From Candidatus Saccharimonadota bacterium (GTDB lineage: Bacteria > Patescibacteriota > Saccharimonadia > Saccharimonadales > Saccharimonadaceae), in the NCBI GenBank assembly GCA_016282495.1, contig JAEEKR010000027.1, positions 1 to 34,773 of the forward strand: a stretch of 34,773 nucleotides of DNA, read 5' to 3'. A program made the position numbers and the translations under genes. Within the stretch, counting starts at the first letter, position 1; each line of letters starts with the position of its first letter. Shown one piece after another: positions 23,987 to 33,453 of this stretch. The notes beneath the pieces are model-generated. The model was not told where the DNA came from, ran no database searches, and was given only the letters and a program-made list of their open reading frames with translations.

Positions 23987-26860
23987 ATGAAATTCAAAGC
24001 GGGAACAAGACGAAGGGCAATAGAGTATGAACGAGCAATTTCTGAATGGTGGAAGAAAAATAAAACTTTTGAAAAATCGGTAGAACAAAGACCGATTGAT
24101 AATTCGTATGTTTTTTATGACGGACCTCCGTTTATTACAGGTAATCCGCATCATGGTACACTCCTTTCTTCGATCGTAAAAGATGCCGTGCCTCGTTTTT
24201 GGACGATGCGCGGAAAGAGGGTGGAGCGTAGATGGGGATGGGATTGTCATGGGCTTCCAGCAGAGAATTTTGTTGAAAAACAACTTGGAATAACGGATAG
24301 GCGTGAAATTGGTACTAAATGGTCGCTTGAAGATTATATTATTAAGGCGCGCGAATCGATGGTGGCAAATTCGGAAACTTGGCGTGGCACGATTGACCGT
24401 GTTGGACGTTGGGTGGATTTTGATAACTGCTATCGCACAATGAATAAGGACTTTATGGAGTCGGTCTGGTGGGCATTTAAGACTTTGTATGAAAAAGGGA
24501 AGATTTACGAAGGGCGTAAAGTTCTCATGTATGATACAAAGTTTGCAACGCCGGTTTCTAAAGCTGAGGTGACGATGGATAATGATGCATATCAGACGGT
24601 GACGGACCCAAGTGCATTTGTAAAATTTAAATCCTCTGACGACGACTTCTATTTTTTGGCTTGGACGACGACGCCTTGGACGTTGCCTGCTAATATGGTG
24701 CTCGCCGTTAATCCAAAGATGAAATACGGTCTTTATCAGGTTGAAAACGAGCGATTTATTTTGGGCGTAGAGCAGGCAGAAAAGCTTTTCCCAGATAATA
24801 AGCCACTCAGGACTTTTCCTGGAAAAGAGTTGGTGGGGCAAGGCTATGAGCCATTAATTGGATTTCTCGATAAAAAAGAATTAAAGAAAGACACTTATCA
24901 TGTGCTAGGGGCGGATTTTGTCTCTAATGAAGATGGTACGGGTATTGTCCATATTGCGCCGGCCTATGGTGAGGATGACTATGCGCTATCCTTAAAGCAT
25001 GATGTAGATTTTCTCGATTGTATCGATGAGAATGGTTATTATCTTCCGGAAATGGCGGAAAAATTGCATGAACTTGGTGTGCGCGATACCGATGAAAACG
25101 GGATTGAGATTTGGGCGGGGAACAAGTTTATCGCAAAGATTCTTGAAGAAAAGGGAATTGTTTATAAGATTGAATATATTAAACACGAGTATCCGTTTAA
25201 CCCACGTTCTAAACAGCGTATTATGTACCGCGCGTTCCCGAGTTGGTTCTTTGACATTGAAGGCTCTAAGCCTTTGATGCTTGAAGAAAACGAGAATATT
25301 AACTGGTTCCCAGGGCATTTGAAACATGGTCGTTTCGCTAAGAATATCGAGCAGGCACCGGATTGGAATCTTAGCCGAGATAGATTCTGGGCAACAGCAA
25401 TGCCAGTTTGGAAGGGTGATAAAGGCTCGATTAAAGTAGTAGGATCATATGATGAACTTTATGAGCTCTCAGGGAAACGCCTAGAGGATTATCACCGACC
25501 ATGGGTGGATGAAATTAAGTTTGATATTAAAGGTGAGCATTTTACGCGTGTTGACAAGGTTCTTGACTGTTGGTTTGAATCTGGCTCGATGCCGTTTGCG
25601 CAGATGCATTATCCGTTCGAGAATAAAGAGAAGTTTGAACGAAATTATCCGGCTGACTTTATCGTGGAATATGTGGGGCAAGTGCGCGCTTGGTTCTATT
25701 ATGTTCATGCGGTGAATACGGCGCTCTTTGGCCATAATGCCTATAAAAATGTGATTACTACAGGTACTTTGGCCGGAAATGATGGTAGGAAGATGTCTAA
25801 ATCACTTGGGAATTATACTGATCCGAATGAGCTGATGGACAAGTTCTCGGCGGACTCTTTGAGATTTTTGCTTCTTTCTTCGCCGGTGCTTTCTGGAGAG
25901 GATTTTGCGCTTCTTGATAAGGATGTTTCAGATACGGCAAGAAAGCTCTCGATGGTTTGGAATGTATATGATTTCTTCACAACATATGCAGAAGTAGATG
26001 GGTTTGATTCGGATGATGCAAAATTGCCAAAGAAATTTGAGAATAGTTTGGACGAGTGGATCGTATCAAGAGTCTATCAGCTTAGGAATGAAATTACTGA
26101 AGGTATGGAAGAGTATAATATTCCGAGAGCCCTGGAGGGCGTCTTGCCATTTATTGACGATCTTTCAAACTGGTTTGTCAGAAGAAGCCGAAGACGTTTT
26201 TGGAAGTCTGAGGATGATTCAGATAAAAATGAAGCTTATAATACGCTTTATTTCGTCCTAGTTTATCTTAGTAAAATTATTGCACCGTTTGTGCCATTTC
26301 TTGCAGAGGAACTATACCAGCAGCTTGAAGGTCGAGACAAGTCCGTTCATCTGCTCGATTGGCCGGAAGCTGGCGAGATAAATGAGAACGTTGTTGAGGA
26401 AATGGGCAGAGTGCGTGCGATTATTACGGATGGTTTGGCGCTTAGGATGCAGAAGTCTGAAACAGAAGATCAAATCAAAGTGCGTCAGCCACTTTCCGAG
26501 TTGGTTTATCCTGGGAAAAAGCTTAGCGACGAATATGAGAAGATTATCGCAGAGGAAGTGAACGTAAAAAAGGTTGTGAACGGTAAAGAGTTGAAGCTTG
26601 ATAAGAAGCTCACAAAAGAACTAAGAGAGGAAGGATTTGCTAGGGAACTGATTCGTGTAATTCAGTCAGCAAGAAAGAAAGCGGGACTTAACGTTGACGA
26701 TCGAATTAAATTATCGGTTTCAAAGGAATTGAAGAACGAATGGAAGAAATTAGTGATGAACGAAGTGTTGGCGGTTGATATGACAAAAGATAACTATAGC
26801 TATGATGAAATTGTAAAAGTGGATGGGGAAGAGCTGACGATTTCGCTTGAAAAAGCATAA
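23987..26860 (+). CDS. ileS: isoleucyl-tRNA synthetase, eukaryote-like (IleRS2) type
   Basis: DGPPFITGNPHHGTLLSS, GWDCHGLPAE, KMSKSLGNY; SD aaggag; start at MKFKAG. Confidence 0.95.
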   Translation: MKFKAGTRRRAIEYERAISEWWKKNKTFEKSVEQRPIDNSYVFYDGPPFITGNPHHGTLLSSIVKDAVPRFWTMRGKRVERRWGWDCHGLPAENFVEKQLGITDRREIGTKWSLEDYIIKARESMVANSETWRGTIDRVGRWVDFDNCYRTMNKDFMESVWWAFKTLYEKGKIYEGRKVLMYDTKFATPVSKAEVTMDNDAYQTVTDPSAFVKFKSSDDDFYFLAWTTTPWTLPANMVLAVNPKMKYGLYQVENERFILGVEQAEKLFPDNKPLRTFPGKELVGQGYEPLIGFLDKKELKKDTYHVLGADFVSNEDGTGIVHIAPAYGEDDYALSLKHDVDFLDCIDENGYYLPEMAEKLHELGVRDTDENGIEIWAGNKFIAKILEEKGIVYKIEYIKHEYPFNPRSKQRIMYRAFPSWFFDIEGSKPLMLEENENINWFPGHLKHGRFAKNIEQAPDWNLSRDRFWATAMPVWKGDKGSIKVVGSYDELYELSGKRLEDYHRPWVDEIKFDIKGEHFTRVDKVLDCWFESGSMPFAQMHYPFENKEKFERNYPADFIVEYVGQVRAWFYYVHAVNTALFGHNAYKNVITTGTLAGNDGRKMSKSLGNYTDPNELMDKFSADSLRFLLLSSPVLSGEDFALLDKDVSDTARKLSMVWNVYDFFTTYAEVDGFDSDDAKLPKKFENSLDEWIVSRVYQLRNEITEGMEEYNIPRALEGVLPFIDDLSNWFVRRSRRRFWKSEDDSDKNEAYNTLYFVLVYLSKIIAPFVPFLAEELYQQLEGRDKSVHLLDWPEAGEINENVVEEMGRVRAIITDGLALRMQKSETEDQIKVRQPLSELVYPGKKLSDEYEKIIAEEVNVKKVVNGKELKLDKKLTKELREEGFARELIRVIQSARKKAGLNVDDRIKLSVSKELKNEWKKLVMNEVLAVDMTKDNYSYDEIVKVDGEELTISLEKA

Positions 26861-26884
26861 AAATAATAAAAACAAAATGAAATA

Positions 26885-26907
26885 AGGCCGAAAAGGCCTT
26901 ATTTTTT
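26885..26907 (+). terminator. intrinsic terminator
   Basis: AAGGCCgaaaaGGCCTTATTTTTT. Confidence 0.85.
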
Positions 26908-26953
26908 ACCCCTGTAAATTTGACATTTCTTAAAAATAAAGCATAAACACTAT

Positions 26954-26982
26954 TGACTTTTTTGTAAAAGTGTGCTAATATG
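26954..26982 (+). promoter_or_regulatory. promoter TTGACT-17-TAATAT
   Basis: ttgact tttttgtaaaagtgtgc taatat; resembles the 2562 promoter. Confidence 0.8.
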
Positions 26983-27059
26983 AAAAGCAGTTAGATAATA
27001 AAAATAAAAATCTAACAAACAATATTAAAACATAAACAAAAAAAGAAAGCAAAAATAAA

Positions 27060-27308
27060 ATGAAAACGCCAAATCAAACAAAATCATCCGAAGTGATCGA
27101 ACTTCCAAGTAAAGTATTTAATGCCAACTGGAGGGATGATATTCCTGAAGAGCTTACGGATGAAGAAAATGAAATGGCGTTTGAAGTATATTCTGACGAA
27201 AAGAATTATCAATCGCCAGAAGAAGTTACCGCAAAAGCAGAAAGGAGAATAAGAATAATGAATGCTAAACGCGGTAAGAAAATTGGTAGTCTGCTTTCTG
27301 CTGCCTAA
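27060..27308 (+). CDS. orphan small acidic protein (82 aa)
   Basis: Complete ORF behind own promoter. Confidence 0.65.
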   Translation: MKTPNQTKSSEVIELPSKVFNANWRDDIPEELTDEENEMAFEVYSDEKNYQSPEEVTAKAERRIRIMNAKRGKKIGSLLSAA

Positions 27309-27435
27309 GAAAGGGAAATATTTATAAGTTAGACAAAGCAATAATAACTTTAATAATAGGGAATATACCGATGTAATGTAAAATTGAACACAAAAATTAT
27401 CAAAATTACCAAAGGAGTTTTTATAAGATAGAGCA

Positions 27436-27470
27436 GTTGGGCATCTTGACGGTGCTCAACTTTTTTTATG
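27436..27470 (+). terminator. intrinsic terminator
   Basis: AGTTGGGCAtcttgacggTGCTCAACTTTTTTT. Confidence 0.85.
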
Positions 27471-27478
27471 AAAAAATG

Positions 27479-27507
27479 TTGACAAAGTATTTCGCTTGTG
27501 GTAATTT
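27479..27507 (+). promoter_or_regulatory. operon promoter TTGACA-17-TAATTT
   Basis: ttgaca aagtatttcgcttgtgg taattt. Confidence 0.75.
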
Positions 27508-27557
27508 GAGGGGAGAAATGGTCATATATTAATAAAAATAAAAAGAAAGGCAAAAAT

Positions 27558-27893
27558 ATGAACGTTGACTACGATAAGCTAAATAATGAAAAGCTTGAGG
27601 CTTTTGTTTTGCAAATGATTGCAGATAAGGGTCTTGCGCTTGACGAAGAAGCTAAAGAGGAAGAGAAAGATAAACTTTTGGATTCTCTCAATGACAAGCT
27701 TGATGAGGCTATGGTCAATGCTCTGCCAGAAGATAAAGCTGAAAAGCTAAACGATCTTTTGGACGAAAAAGGCGACGAAGCAACAGAACGTGAAATTCAC
27801 GCTTTGCTTTATAGCTCAACTAATGAGATTAATGAAGCAATTGATAAAACTATGAATGCTTTTCGTGAAGAGTATTTGAAAGAGGAGGCTTAA
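27558..27893 (+). CDS. small acidic helical protein, possibly DUF5663-like
   Basis: SD aaagg; composition and pattern resemble the 12915 gene product. Confidence 0.7.
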   Translation: MNVDYDKLNNEKLEAFVLQMIADKGLALDEEAKEEEKDKLLDSLNDKLDEAMVNALPEDKAEKLNDLLDEKGDEATEREIHALLYSSTNEINEAIDKTMNAFREEYLKEEA

Positions 27894-27894
27894 A

Positions 27895-30027
27895 ATGAGT
27901 AGCGGCGAACAGGGACCTAAACCTGTTGTTTCGAGTGAATGGGATAGTTTAGCCGATCTTGAAGCAAAAAGAGAAGAGCTAAATCCTAACGAAACAGTAG
28001 ATGAAAGAGATGATTTTGATGCAGATCGCCTTAAGGAAGTTTACGAACAGCAAGAAGGCGAATCTGACGCAGATTACGAAAAAAGAATTGCTGGTATGGA
28101 AGAGGCGGCAAAAACCGGAACTTCTAAAGTAGAAGAAATTACGGCTACTGAGCAGGCAACTAAAGAAAACCGAGAAGCAGCTGAAAAGTTGGAAGAAGAA
28201 TATGCTGAAAGATTAAGAAGGTTTGATGCGTCGACCGAGCAGGGCCTCGCTGACGTAGCTGATGTTCTTAGCGGCGGCGTGAATGATGAAAGATACAAAG
28301 CTGTAGCTGAAAAAAGAAAAGCAGATAATGCCAAAAAGGCCGAAGAACTTAGAGCGCGAATCGATGAGGCCGTGAAAGCTGGGACTGCTGCTGAATTATT
28401 AGCGAAGTTGAAAGAAGAGGATAGGCTTGATGATGAATTTGAATGGTCACAGGAGGCTGGGAAAGCTGGTCTTGATGGTACTAAAGATGGCGAAGTTAAA
28501 GAAGCAGCAAAAGATTTGATGAAAGAATATTTTGCAAGATTGGATAAAATCGAGGCTGATATTAAGGAAACGGAAGAACAAATTAAAGGTGGTGAAGGTT
28601 CAATTGAAAGTATTAATAAGGATCTTGATGATAAAAAACAACAAGCTAAGGAAGGACTTGATAAAGTAATTGAACATATAGATGAACAAGAAAATTTGGA
28701 CGATGCACACAAGAATAGGCTAAAAGAGTTGGCTCAAAAAAGGTATGAAGCAAAACTCAAAGAGATTGAAGACGAACATAGTACGAGTGAAAAAGAAGCG
28801 GATTTGTCTGAGCTTAAAGCTAAGCTTGAAGAGCTAAAGCTTCAGAAAGAAGACGTACTGTCTGATCTCGAATATGTTAATGAAGAAGCCTTAAAACAAA
28901 GAAAAGAAATTCGAGATAGGTTTAATGCGACGGTGAGTGAGCCGGGCGAAGAAGAGCGCTACATGGATTTCTTCAAAAAGCATAAAGAAGAAAATTATGA
29001 ACAGCTTGAAAGAACTGGCCGTTTGAATAGGCAAAAAGAAACTACCGAGGCGGCCGATGAGGTTGTTGAAGGGGTAGCTGGTGGTGTAAAAGAAGATGAA
29101 GCAAAGGATGATTCTGAAGGACAGCCTGACAGTGAGAAAGCTGAAAAAATGGATGCAAAAGAGTTCTTGGAACAACTAAAAAAGTGGCGCGATGACGCTA
29201 TGAGAGAAATTGATGAAAAGTATAATGAGTTGTTGAAGAAATTCAACGGTGAGGCAGGGGAAGACGGTGAATCATCAGCCGATGAAGAACCAAAGGATGT
29301 AGGTGACTTAGGTGCTGCTGAGGTGATAAAGAATGGAGAAGTAATTGATGGTATTGATTTCGAAGGCTTAGATCTCGATGCATTAGAAGATTTGGAAAAA
29401 GTTGCTGATATGGAGCTCTCGGACATAGATGCCAAAGAAAAATATGGTGTTGCGGCGCATTATGTAGCCAATGTTCCGATTGATAAAAACAAGCCAGTTG
29501 CTTTCTATGTTGAGCAGATGAAGAGCGCATTTGCCGATGAGGATTTAAACAATGAGGCTTGGGAACAGCTAGAAAAAAATATGACGACTAGGTATAACAA
29601 TATTGTCTCACATCAAGCTGATGAATCTGAACCTGCTTCTAAAGATAGAGCTTTAGATATTGATGCTGGTGCCGATGCTTATGCAGAAACAGCCGAAGGT
29701 AAGCTAGAAATATTGAAGGGTGATGTGGACAAAGCTAAAAACGCAAGAGCCTTTATTAGGGATCTTGAGTTGGAAGACATTGAAGGCTTGTCGGTTGAAC
29801 AAGTGATGGATAAAGTTGTTCGTCCAAAGTTCTTTGCTAGTGGCTTCGATACGGCAGGTAGAACTTCGGTAAAATGGGATAAGTTAATTGATAGACTAAA
29901 TGCAGTATATGAATCATATGGCCTTAATTCTAAGGGCGAAAGAATCATTGATGAAGAAGCAGATGGTAGACGAAAGAAAAAAGGGATAGCTGGTAGGATT
30001 CGTGCAATGTTTAGGAGAGGAGAATAA
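27895..30027 (+). CDS. long coiled-coil, Glu/Lys-rich protein with basic amphipathic C-terminus
   Basis: Extended heptad-like E/K/L composition; ends RRKKKGIAGRIRAMFRRGE. Confidence 0.8.
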   Translation: MSSGEQGPKPVVSSEWDSLADLEAKREELNPNETVDERDDFDADRLKEVYEQQEGESDADYEKRIAGMEEAAKTGTSKVEEITATEQATKENREAAEKLEEEYAERLRRFDASTEQGLADVADVLSGGVNDERYKAVAEKRKADNAKKAEELRARIDEAVKAGTAAELLAKLKEEDRLDDEFEWSQEAGKAGLDGTKDGEVKEAAKDLMKEYFARLDKIEADIKETEEQIKGGEGSIESINKDLDDKKQQAKEGLDKVIEHIDEQENLDDAHKNRLKELAQKRYEAKLKEIEDEHSTSEKEADLSELKAKLEELKLQKEDVLSDLEYVNEEALKQRKEIRDRFNATVSEPGEEERYMDFFKKHKEENYEQLERTGRLNRQKETTEAADEVVEGVAGGVKEDEAKDDSEGQPDSEKAEKMDAKEFLEQLKKWRDDAMREIDEKYNELLKKFNGEAGEDGESSADEEPKDVGDLGAAEVIKNGEVIDGIDFEGLDLDALEDLEKVADMELSDIDAKEKYGVAAHYVANVPIDKNKPVAFYVEQMKSAFADEDLNNEAWEQLEKNMTTRYNNIVSHQADESEPASKDRALDIDAGADAYAETAEGKLEILKGDVDKAKNARAFIRDLELEDIEGLSVEQVMDKVVRPKFFASGFDTAGRTSVKWDKLIDRLNAVYESYGLNSKGERIIDEEADGRRKKKGIAGRIRAMFRRGE

Positions 30028-30029
30028 TT

Positions 30030-32042
30030 ATGAGCGACCCTGAAAGAATTAATTCTGCGGCAGATAATACGGCAGAACAAGAGAATGTTGCTCGCCACAA
30101 TGTGAATGGTCTTGGCGCAGCAGCAATGGCTGGTGCTGCAGAATCCGTGGATATGCCTGAATTCCCTAAAACCAAGGAAGAAATCGAAGCTTTCATTAAA
30201 AGCGGTAAGCTTAGCAAAGATGAACTCTTGAGATTAAAAGAGCGAATCGCTGAGGCTAAAGCCAAAAGAACTGGCAAGGTTCTCGAGGGAGCTAAGTCGG
30301 AAGTATCTGAAGCCGAAAAGAAACAGGCTGAAGAAATTAAGGAAGAAGTCGCCGAGCAAGAAAAGAATGCAAGAGGTAACTTACAAGAAAAACTGAATAA
30401 ACATAAAAACTTCAGAAAGGTTGCGGCCGTATTTTTGGCGGGCGCAATTGCCGTAGGTGGCTTTATTGCTGGCAGAAATATGCTTAAAAAACATAATGCG
30501 AATGCTGTTCCAGGCAATGATACAGCAGCTTCGGATGAAGTTAAGGATAACAATACAACCGAAAAACTCGATGAGGGTGGTGTTGTTGATCTTAATGGTG
30601 GTGGTGAAAAAACTGAAGTTGATAATAACGGAGGTGAAACTGCCGATGATGGGTTTGAGTTCACATCGAATGGCGTGAAATATAAAGTTAGCTTTTATGA
30701 TGGCAGTATAGAAAAAGAGCATAAATATGACTTTACTGGCGATAACAGTGAAATTTGGGATGACAAAGATGAAAAAGCTGCGGCTGAAATGGCTAAAGAT
30801 TTAGTAAGAGGTAACCCAGAAGCTTTGGCTGCTTTCTTCTATGAACTAGATGATAGCGTAAAAGGTGATTTAGCTGGGTACAGCAGAACGCAACTTGATA
30901 GCATGCTGAACGGCGAAGATGGTGCAGATTTACAGCAGCAGATGCTTAAAACTGTCGAAGGATTTATTGATGGCGGCAAAGTTGAGTTTACTGCAGCTGA
31001 AGCTGGACAAACTGCTTATAATACTTATGATCAGTTTGCGAACAATCCTGCTGATTCGTTACTTGCAACTAATCAGATTAATTTTAAGGGTGGTGAGAAG
31101 ATTTTTAGATATAGTGACGGTAAGTCTACTGTACTTCTTAATGCCGAATGTAGCAATATCTTGAGAATTGTTTTCGAGGATGACGGTTCGGTGACTGTGA
31201 CTGAAGAAAAAATTACGACAGATACACCAACACCAGATAAGCCAACACCGGATAAACCAACTCCAGATACACCAACACCAGATAAGCCAACACCGGATAA
31301 ACCAACTCCAGATAAACCGACACCGGATAAACCAACTCCGGATACTCCGGTCACCCCTCCAGATGTGACTCCTCCAGATGTGACTCCACCGGATGTGACT
31401 CCACCAGATGTCACTCCTCCAGATGTGACTCCACCAGATGTCACTCCTCCAGATGTGACTCCACCAGATGTCGCTCCTCCAGATGTGACCCCTCCGGATG
31501 TCACTCCTCCTACACTTACACCTAAAGGTGAAGATACTCATGCTGGTGTAGCCCCACTTCAGGAAACCCCTGAGGCTCCTGAAAGCGGCGCAACTCCAGT
31601 AGAGGCAACTGAAGAAAATCATGTTGATGCCGAAACAAATCCTGGCGCTGAAGTTAAAACCGAGGATATGAGCGATGAGGGTAAAGAAGGAATCGGTGAA
31701 GCTATTATGCAGGCACCAGAAGTGACGGAACAGGAAAACACTCCTACCTATAGTCCTGAAGTAAAACATCAGGAAGAAAATGAGGTACCTGTTGTAGGCG
31801 ATGGCGATACTAGGACATTTGAAGAAACTAAGCCGAACGTTAACGAAGCGGCGGCAGCTGAGAATACTCCTGGTAGTGCCGAAGACGGTACACGCACCCA
31901 AGAGGAGCTTGCAAATAGGTTTGCGGAGCTTAGTGGGACTGGTAGTAATGCCGAAAATAGTAGCAATGGTGCCACAGAGGCAGAGATGAATGCAGAATTT
32001 GGATTTGGCGAAACAACAAATAACAACGGAGGTAACCAGTAA
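30030..32042 (+). CDS. single-pass membrane protein with long Pro-rich pentapeptide stalk
   Basis: TM VAAVFLAGAIAVGGFIAG; folded middle region; TPDKP/TPPDV repeats; acidic C-terminal region. Confidence 0.8.
   Translation: MSDPERINSAADNTAEQENVARHNVNGLGAAAMAGAAESVDMPEFPKTKEEIEAFIKSGKLSKDELLRLKERIAEAKAKRTGKVLEGAKSEVSEAEKKQAEEIKEEVAEQEKNARGNLQEKLNKHKNFRKVAAVFLAGAIAVGGFIAGRNMLKKHNANAVPGNDTAASDEVKDNNTTEKLDEGGVVDLNGGGEKTEVDNNGGETADDGFEFTSNGVKYKVSFYDGSIEKEHKYDFTGDNSEIWDDKDEKAAAEMAKDLVRGNPEALAAFFYELDDSVKGDLAGYSRTQLDSMLNGEDGADLQQQMLKTVEGFIDGGKVEFTAAEAGQTAYNTYDQFANNPADSLLATNQINFKGGEKIFRYSDGKSTVLLNAECSNILRIVFEDDGSVTVTEEKITTDTPTPDKPTPDKPTPDTPTPDKPTPDKPTPDKPTPDKPTPDTPVTPPDVTPPDVTPPDVTPPDVTPPDVTPPDVTPPDVTPPDVAPPDVTPPDVTPPTLTPKGEDTHAGVAPLQETPEAPESGATPVEATEENHVDAETNPGAEVKTEDMSDEGKEGIGEAIMQAPEVTEQENTPTYSPEVKHQEENEVPVVGDGDTRTFEETKPNVNEAAAAENTPGSAEDGTRTQEELANRFAELSGTGSNAENSSNGATEAEMNAEFGFGETTNNNGGNQ
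31230..31502 (+). repeat. in-frame 15-nt tandem repeat tract: 8 TPDKP/TPDTP units then 10 TPPDV/APPDV units with a 3-nt joint
   Basis: Read directly from sequence and translation. Confidence 0.93.
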
Positions 32043-33370
32043 TGAAAAAAACAACAATCAAAAAACTTTTGGTGGGTGTTTTAGCATTTGCAGGTGCGTT
32101 GGGAGTCTTTTCTCTTCCTGCCAATGCAGCAGAATCTTGGGGTCCACAGGACCGACAGATGTTCACTTGGGAATCGCCGGCGCCTTATGCCACATTTAAC
32201 TCTATTAGCAATAACCCGGATATTGGTAAAGAATCAAACTTTGTGAGAGTACGTAAATATGGTACAAATGACAAATATTCTGACGAGGTCGCTATTGAGC
32301 CTGGAGGAATTTACGAAGTATATGTGTACTTTCACAATAATGCTGCTGACAATTTAAACGCTTCTGGTGCTGGTATTGCAGACAACGTTCGTCTTGCGAT
32401 GGAAATGCCATCCGAAGTTAATAAAGGTGAAGCTGCAGTGGTGAAGGGCACAATTTCTTCTACAAATACAAACCCTGGTAGTGTTTATGATACTGCTTAC
32501 CTTACTGCTTCTGAAACAGTATACTTAAGATATGTACAGGGTACGGCAGAAATTCATAATGGTGGTTCAGCTAATGGTAAGCTATTAGACGATGCTGCTC
32601 TTTGGAGTACTGGTTCTAAGTTGGCTTATTGGGATGAAGAGTGGGGAATGATTCCTGGTTGTAACAACTACGCTGGTTATGTTACCTTTAGGGTTAAAGC
32701 GGATCAACCAAGATTTTATATTGCTAAAGAAATTTCGGTTGATGGCGGAAATACATGGTCTGAGAACGCTACTGTAAAGCCTGGCGATACTGTAAAGTTT
32801 CGCATTAAATACCAAAACATTGGCACAACAAACCAAACTTCTGTGACCGTCTACGATGTTTTGGCGGATGGGATGACGTTGGTTCCTGGCTCTATTAAGG
32901 CAAAGATTCCAGCCAATGCTAATTATGTAGACGTCGATGATTCTGCTTGGGCGAACGGGCTAGGTATCGGTGATTATTTGCCAGAACAAGAAGGATATGT
33001 GGTTTACGATGTGAAAATCGAAGACAATAAGGATATCTTCATTTGTGGCAATACTGTTGTCTATAACAATGCTTATGTTACGACGGCTAACGGTACCATG
33101 TATGATAAGGTTGGAATAACCGTAGAAAGAAACTGTGGTGGAAATAATGGTGGTGGTAATACAACTCCAAATACCCCATCTGAACTTCCTTCAACTGGTC
33201 CTGCTGAAATTGTTTTAGCAGTGATTGTAGCATTAGCTATTGGTGTAGGTGGATACTACCTGATTAAGTCTAGTTCGACTTTGCATAGCATCAAGAAAGT
33301 TGAAACTGGTAAAGCCGTAAAGAAAGCTACTAAAACCACCAATAAAAAAGAGCATAAAGCTGATAAATAG
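32042..33370 (+). CDS. secreted DUF11-like surface protein with LPSTG-TM C-terminus
   Basis: Signal peptide (KKLLVGVLAFAGALGVFSLPANAAES), FRIKYQNIGTTNQTSVTVYDVLADGMTLVPGS, ELPSTGPAEIVLAVIVALAIGVGGYYL. Confidence 0.85.
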   Translation: MKKTTIKKLLVGVLAFAGALGVFSLPANAAESWGPQDRQMFTWESPAPYATFNSISNNPDIGKESNFVRVRKYGTNDKYSDEVAIEPGGIYEVYVYFHNNAADNLNASGAGIADNVRLAMEMPSEVNKGEAAVVKGTISSTNTNPGSVYDTAYLTASETVYLRYVQGTAEIHNGGSANGKLLDDAALWSTGSKLAYWDEEWGMIPGCNNYAGYVTFRVKADQPRFYIAKEISVDGGNTWSENATVKPGDTVKFRIKYQNIGTTNQTSVTVYDVLADGMTLVPGSIKAKIPANANYVDVDDSAWANGLGIGDYLPEQEGYVVYDVKIEDNKDIFICGNTVVYNNAYVTTANGTMYDKVGITVERNCGGNNGGGNTTPNTPSELPSTGPAEIVLAVIVALAIGVGGYYLIKSSSTLHSIKKVETGKAVKKATKTTNKKEHKADK

Positions 33371-33453
33371 TGATTAAATCTGAGTAATCTCTTAGGATGC
33401 TTCACAAATTCGTGAAAGTGTGGTAAAATAAGTTGATTAATTAAAGGATTAAT

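Noticed and set aside
23900-24841. 313-aa minus ORF antisense to ileS
   Set aside because: Fully antisense to a well-supported gene and across the T-box terminator; Cys/His/Arg-rich shadow composition
28074-28712. 212-aa Ser-rich minus ORF (and similar Ser-rich shadows at 30011-30664, 28995-29435, 20973-21485)
   Set aside because: Typical antisense shadow of Glu/Lys/Ala-rich coding sequence
31059-32057. 332-aa minus ORF with WRSDIWWSHIW repeats, and 143-aa minus ORF of TSGGV repeats
   Set aside because: Both are reverse-strand readings of the Pro-rich repeat in the convincing plus-strand gene; no SD or family
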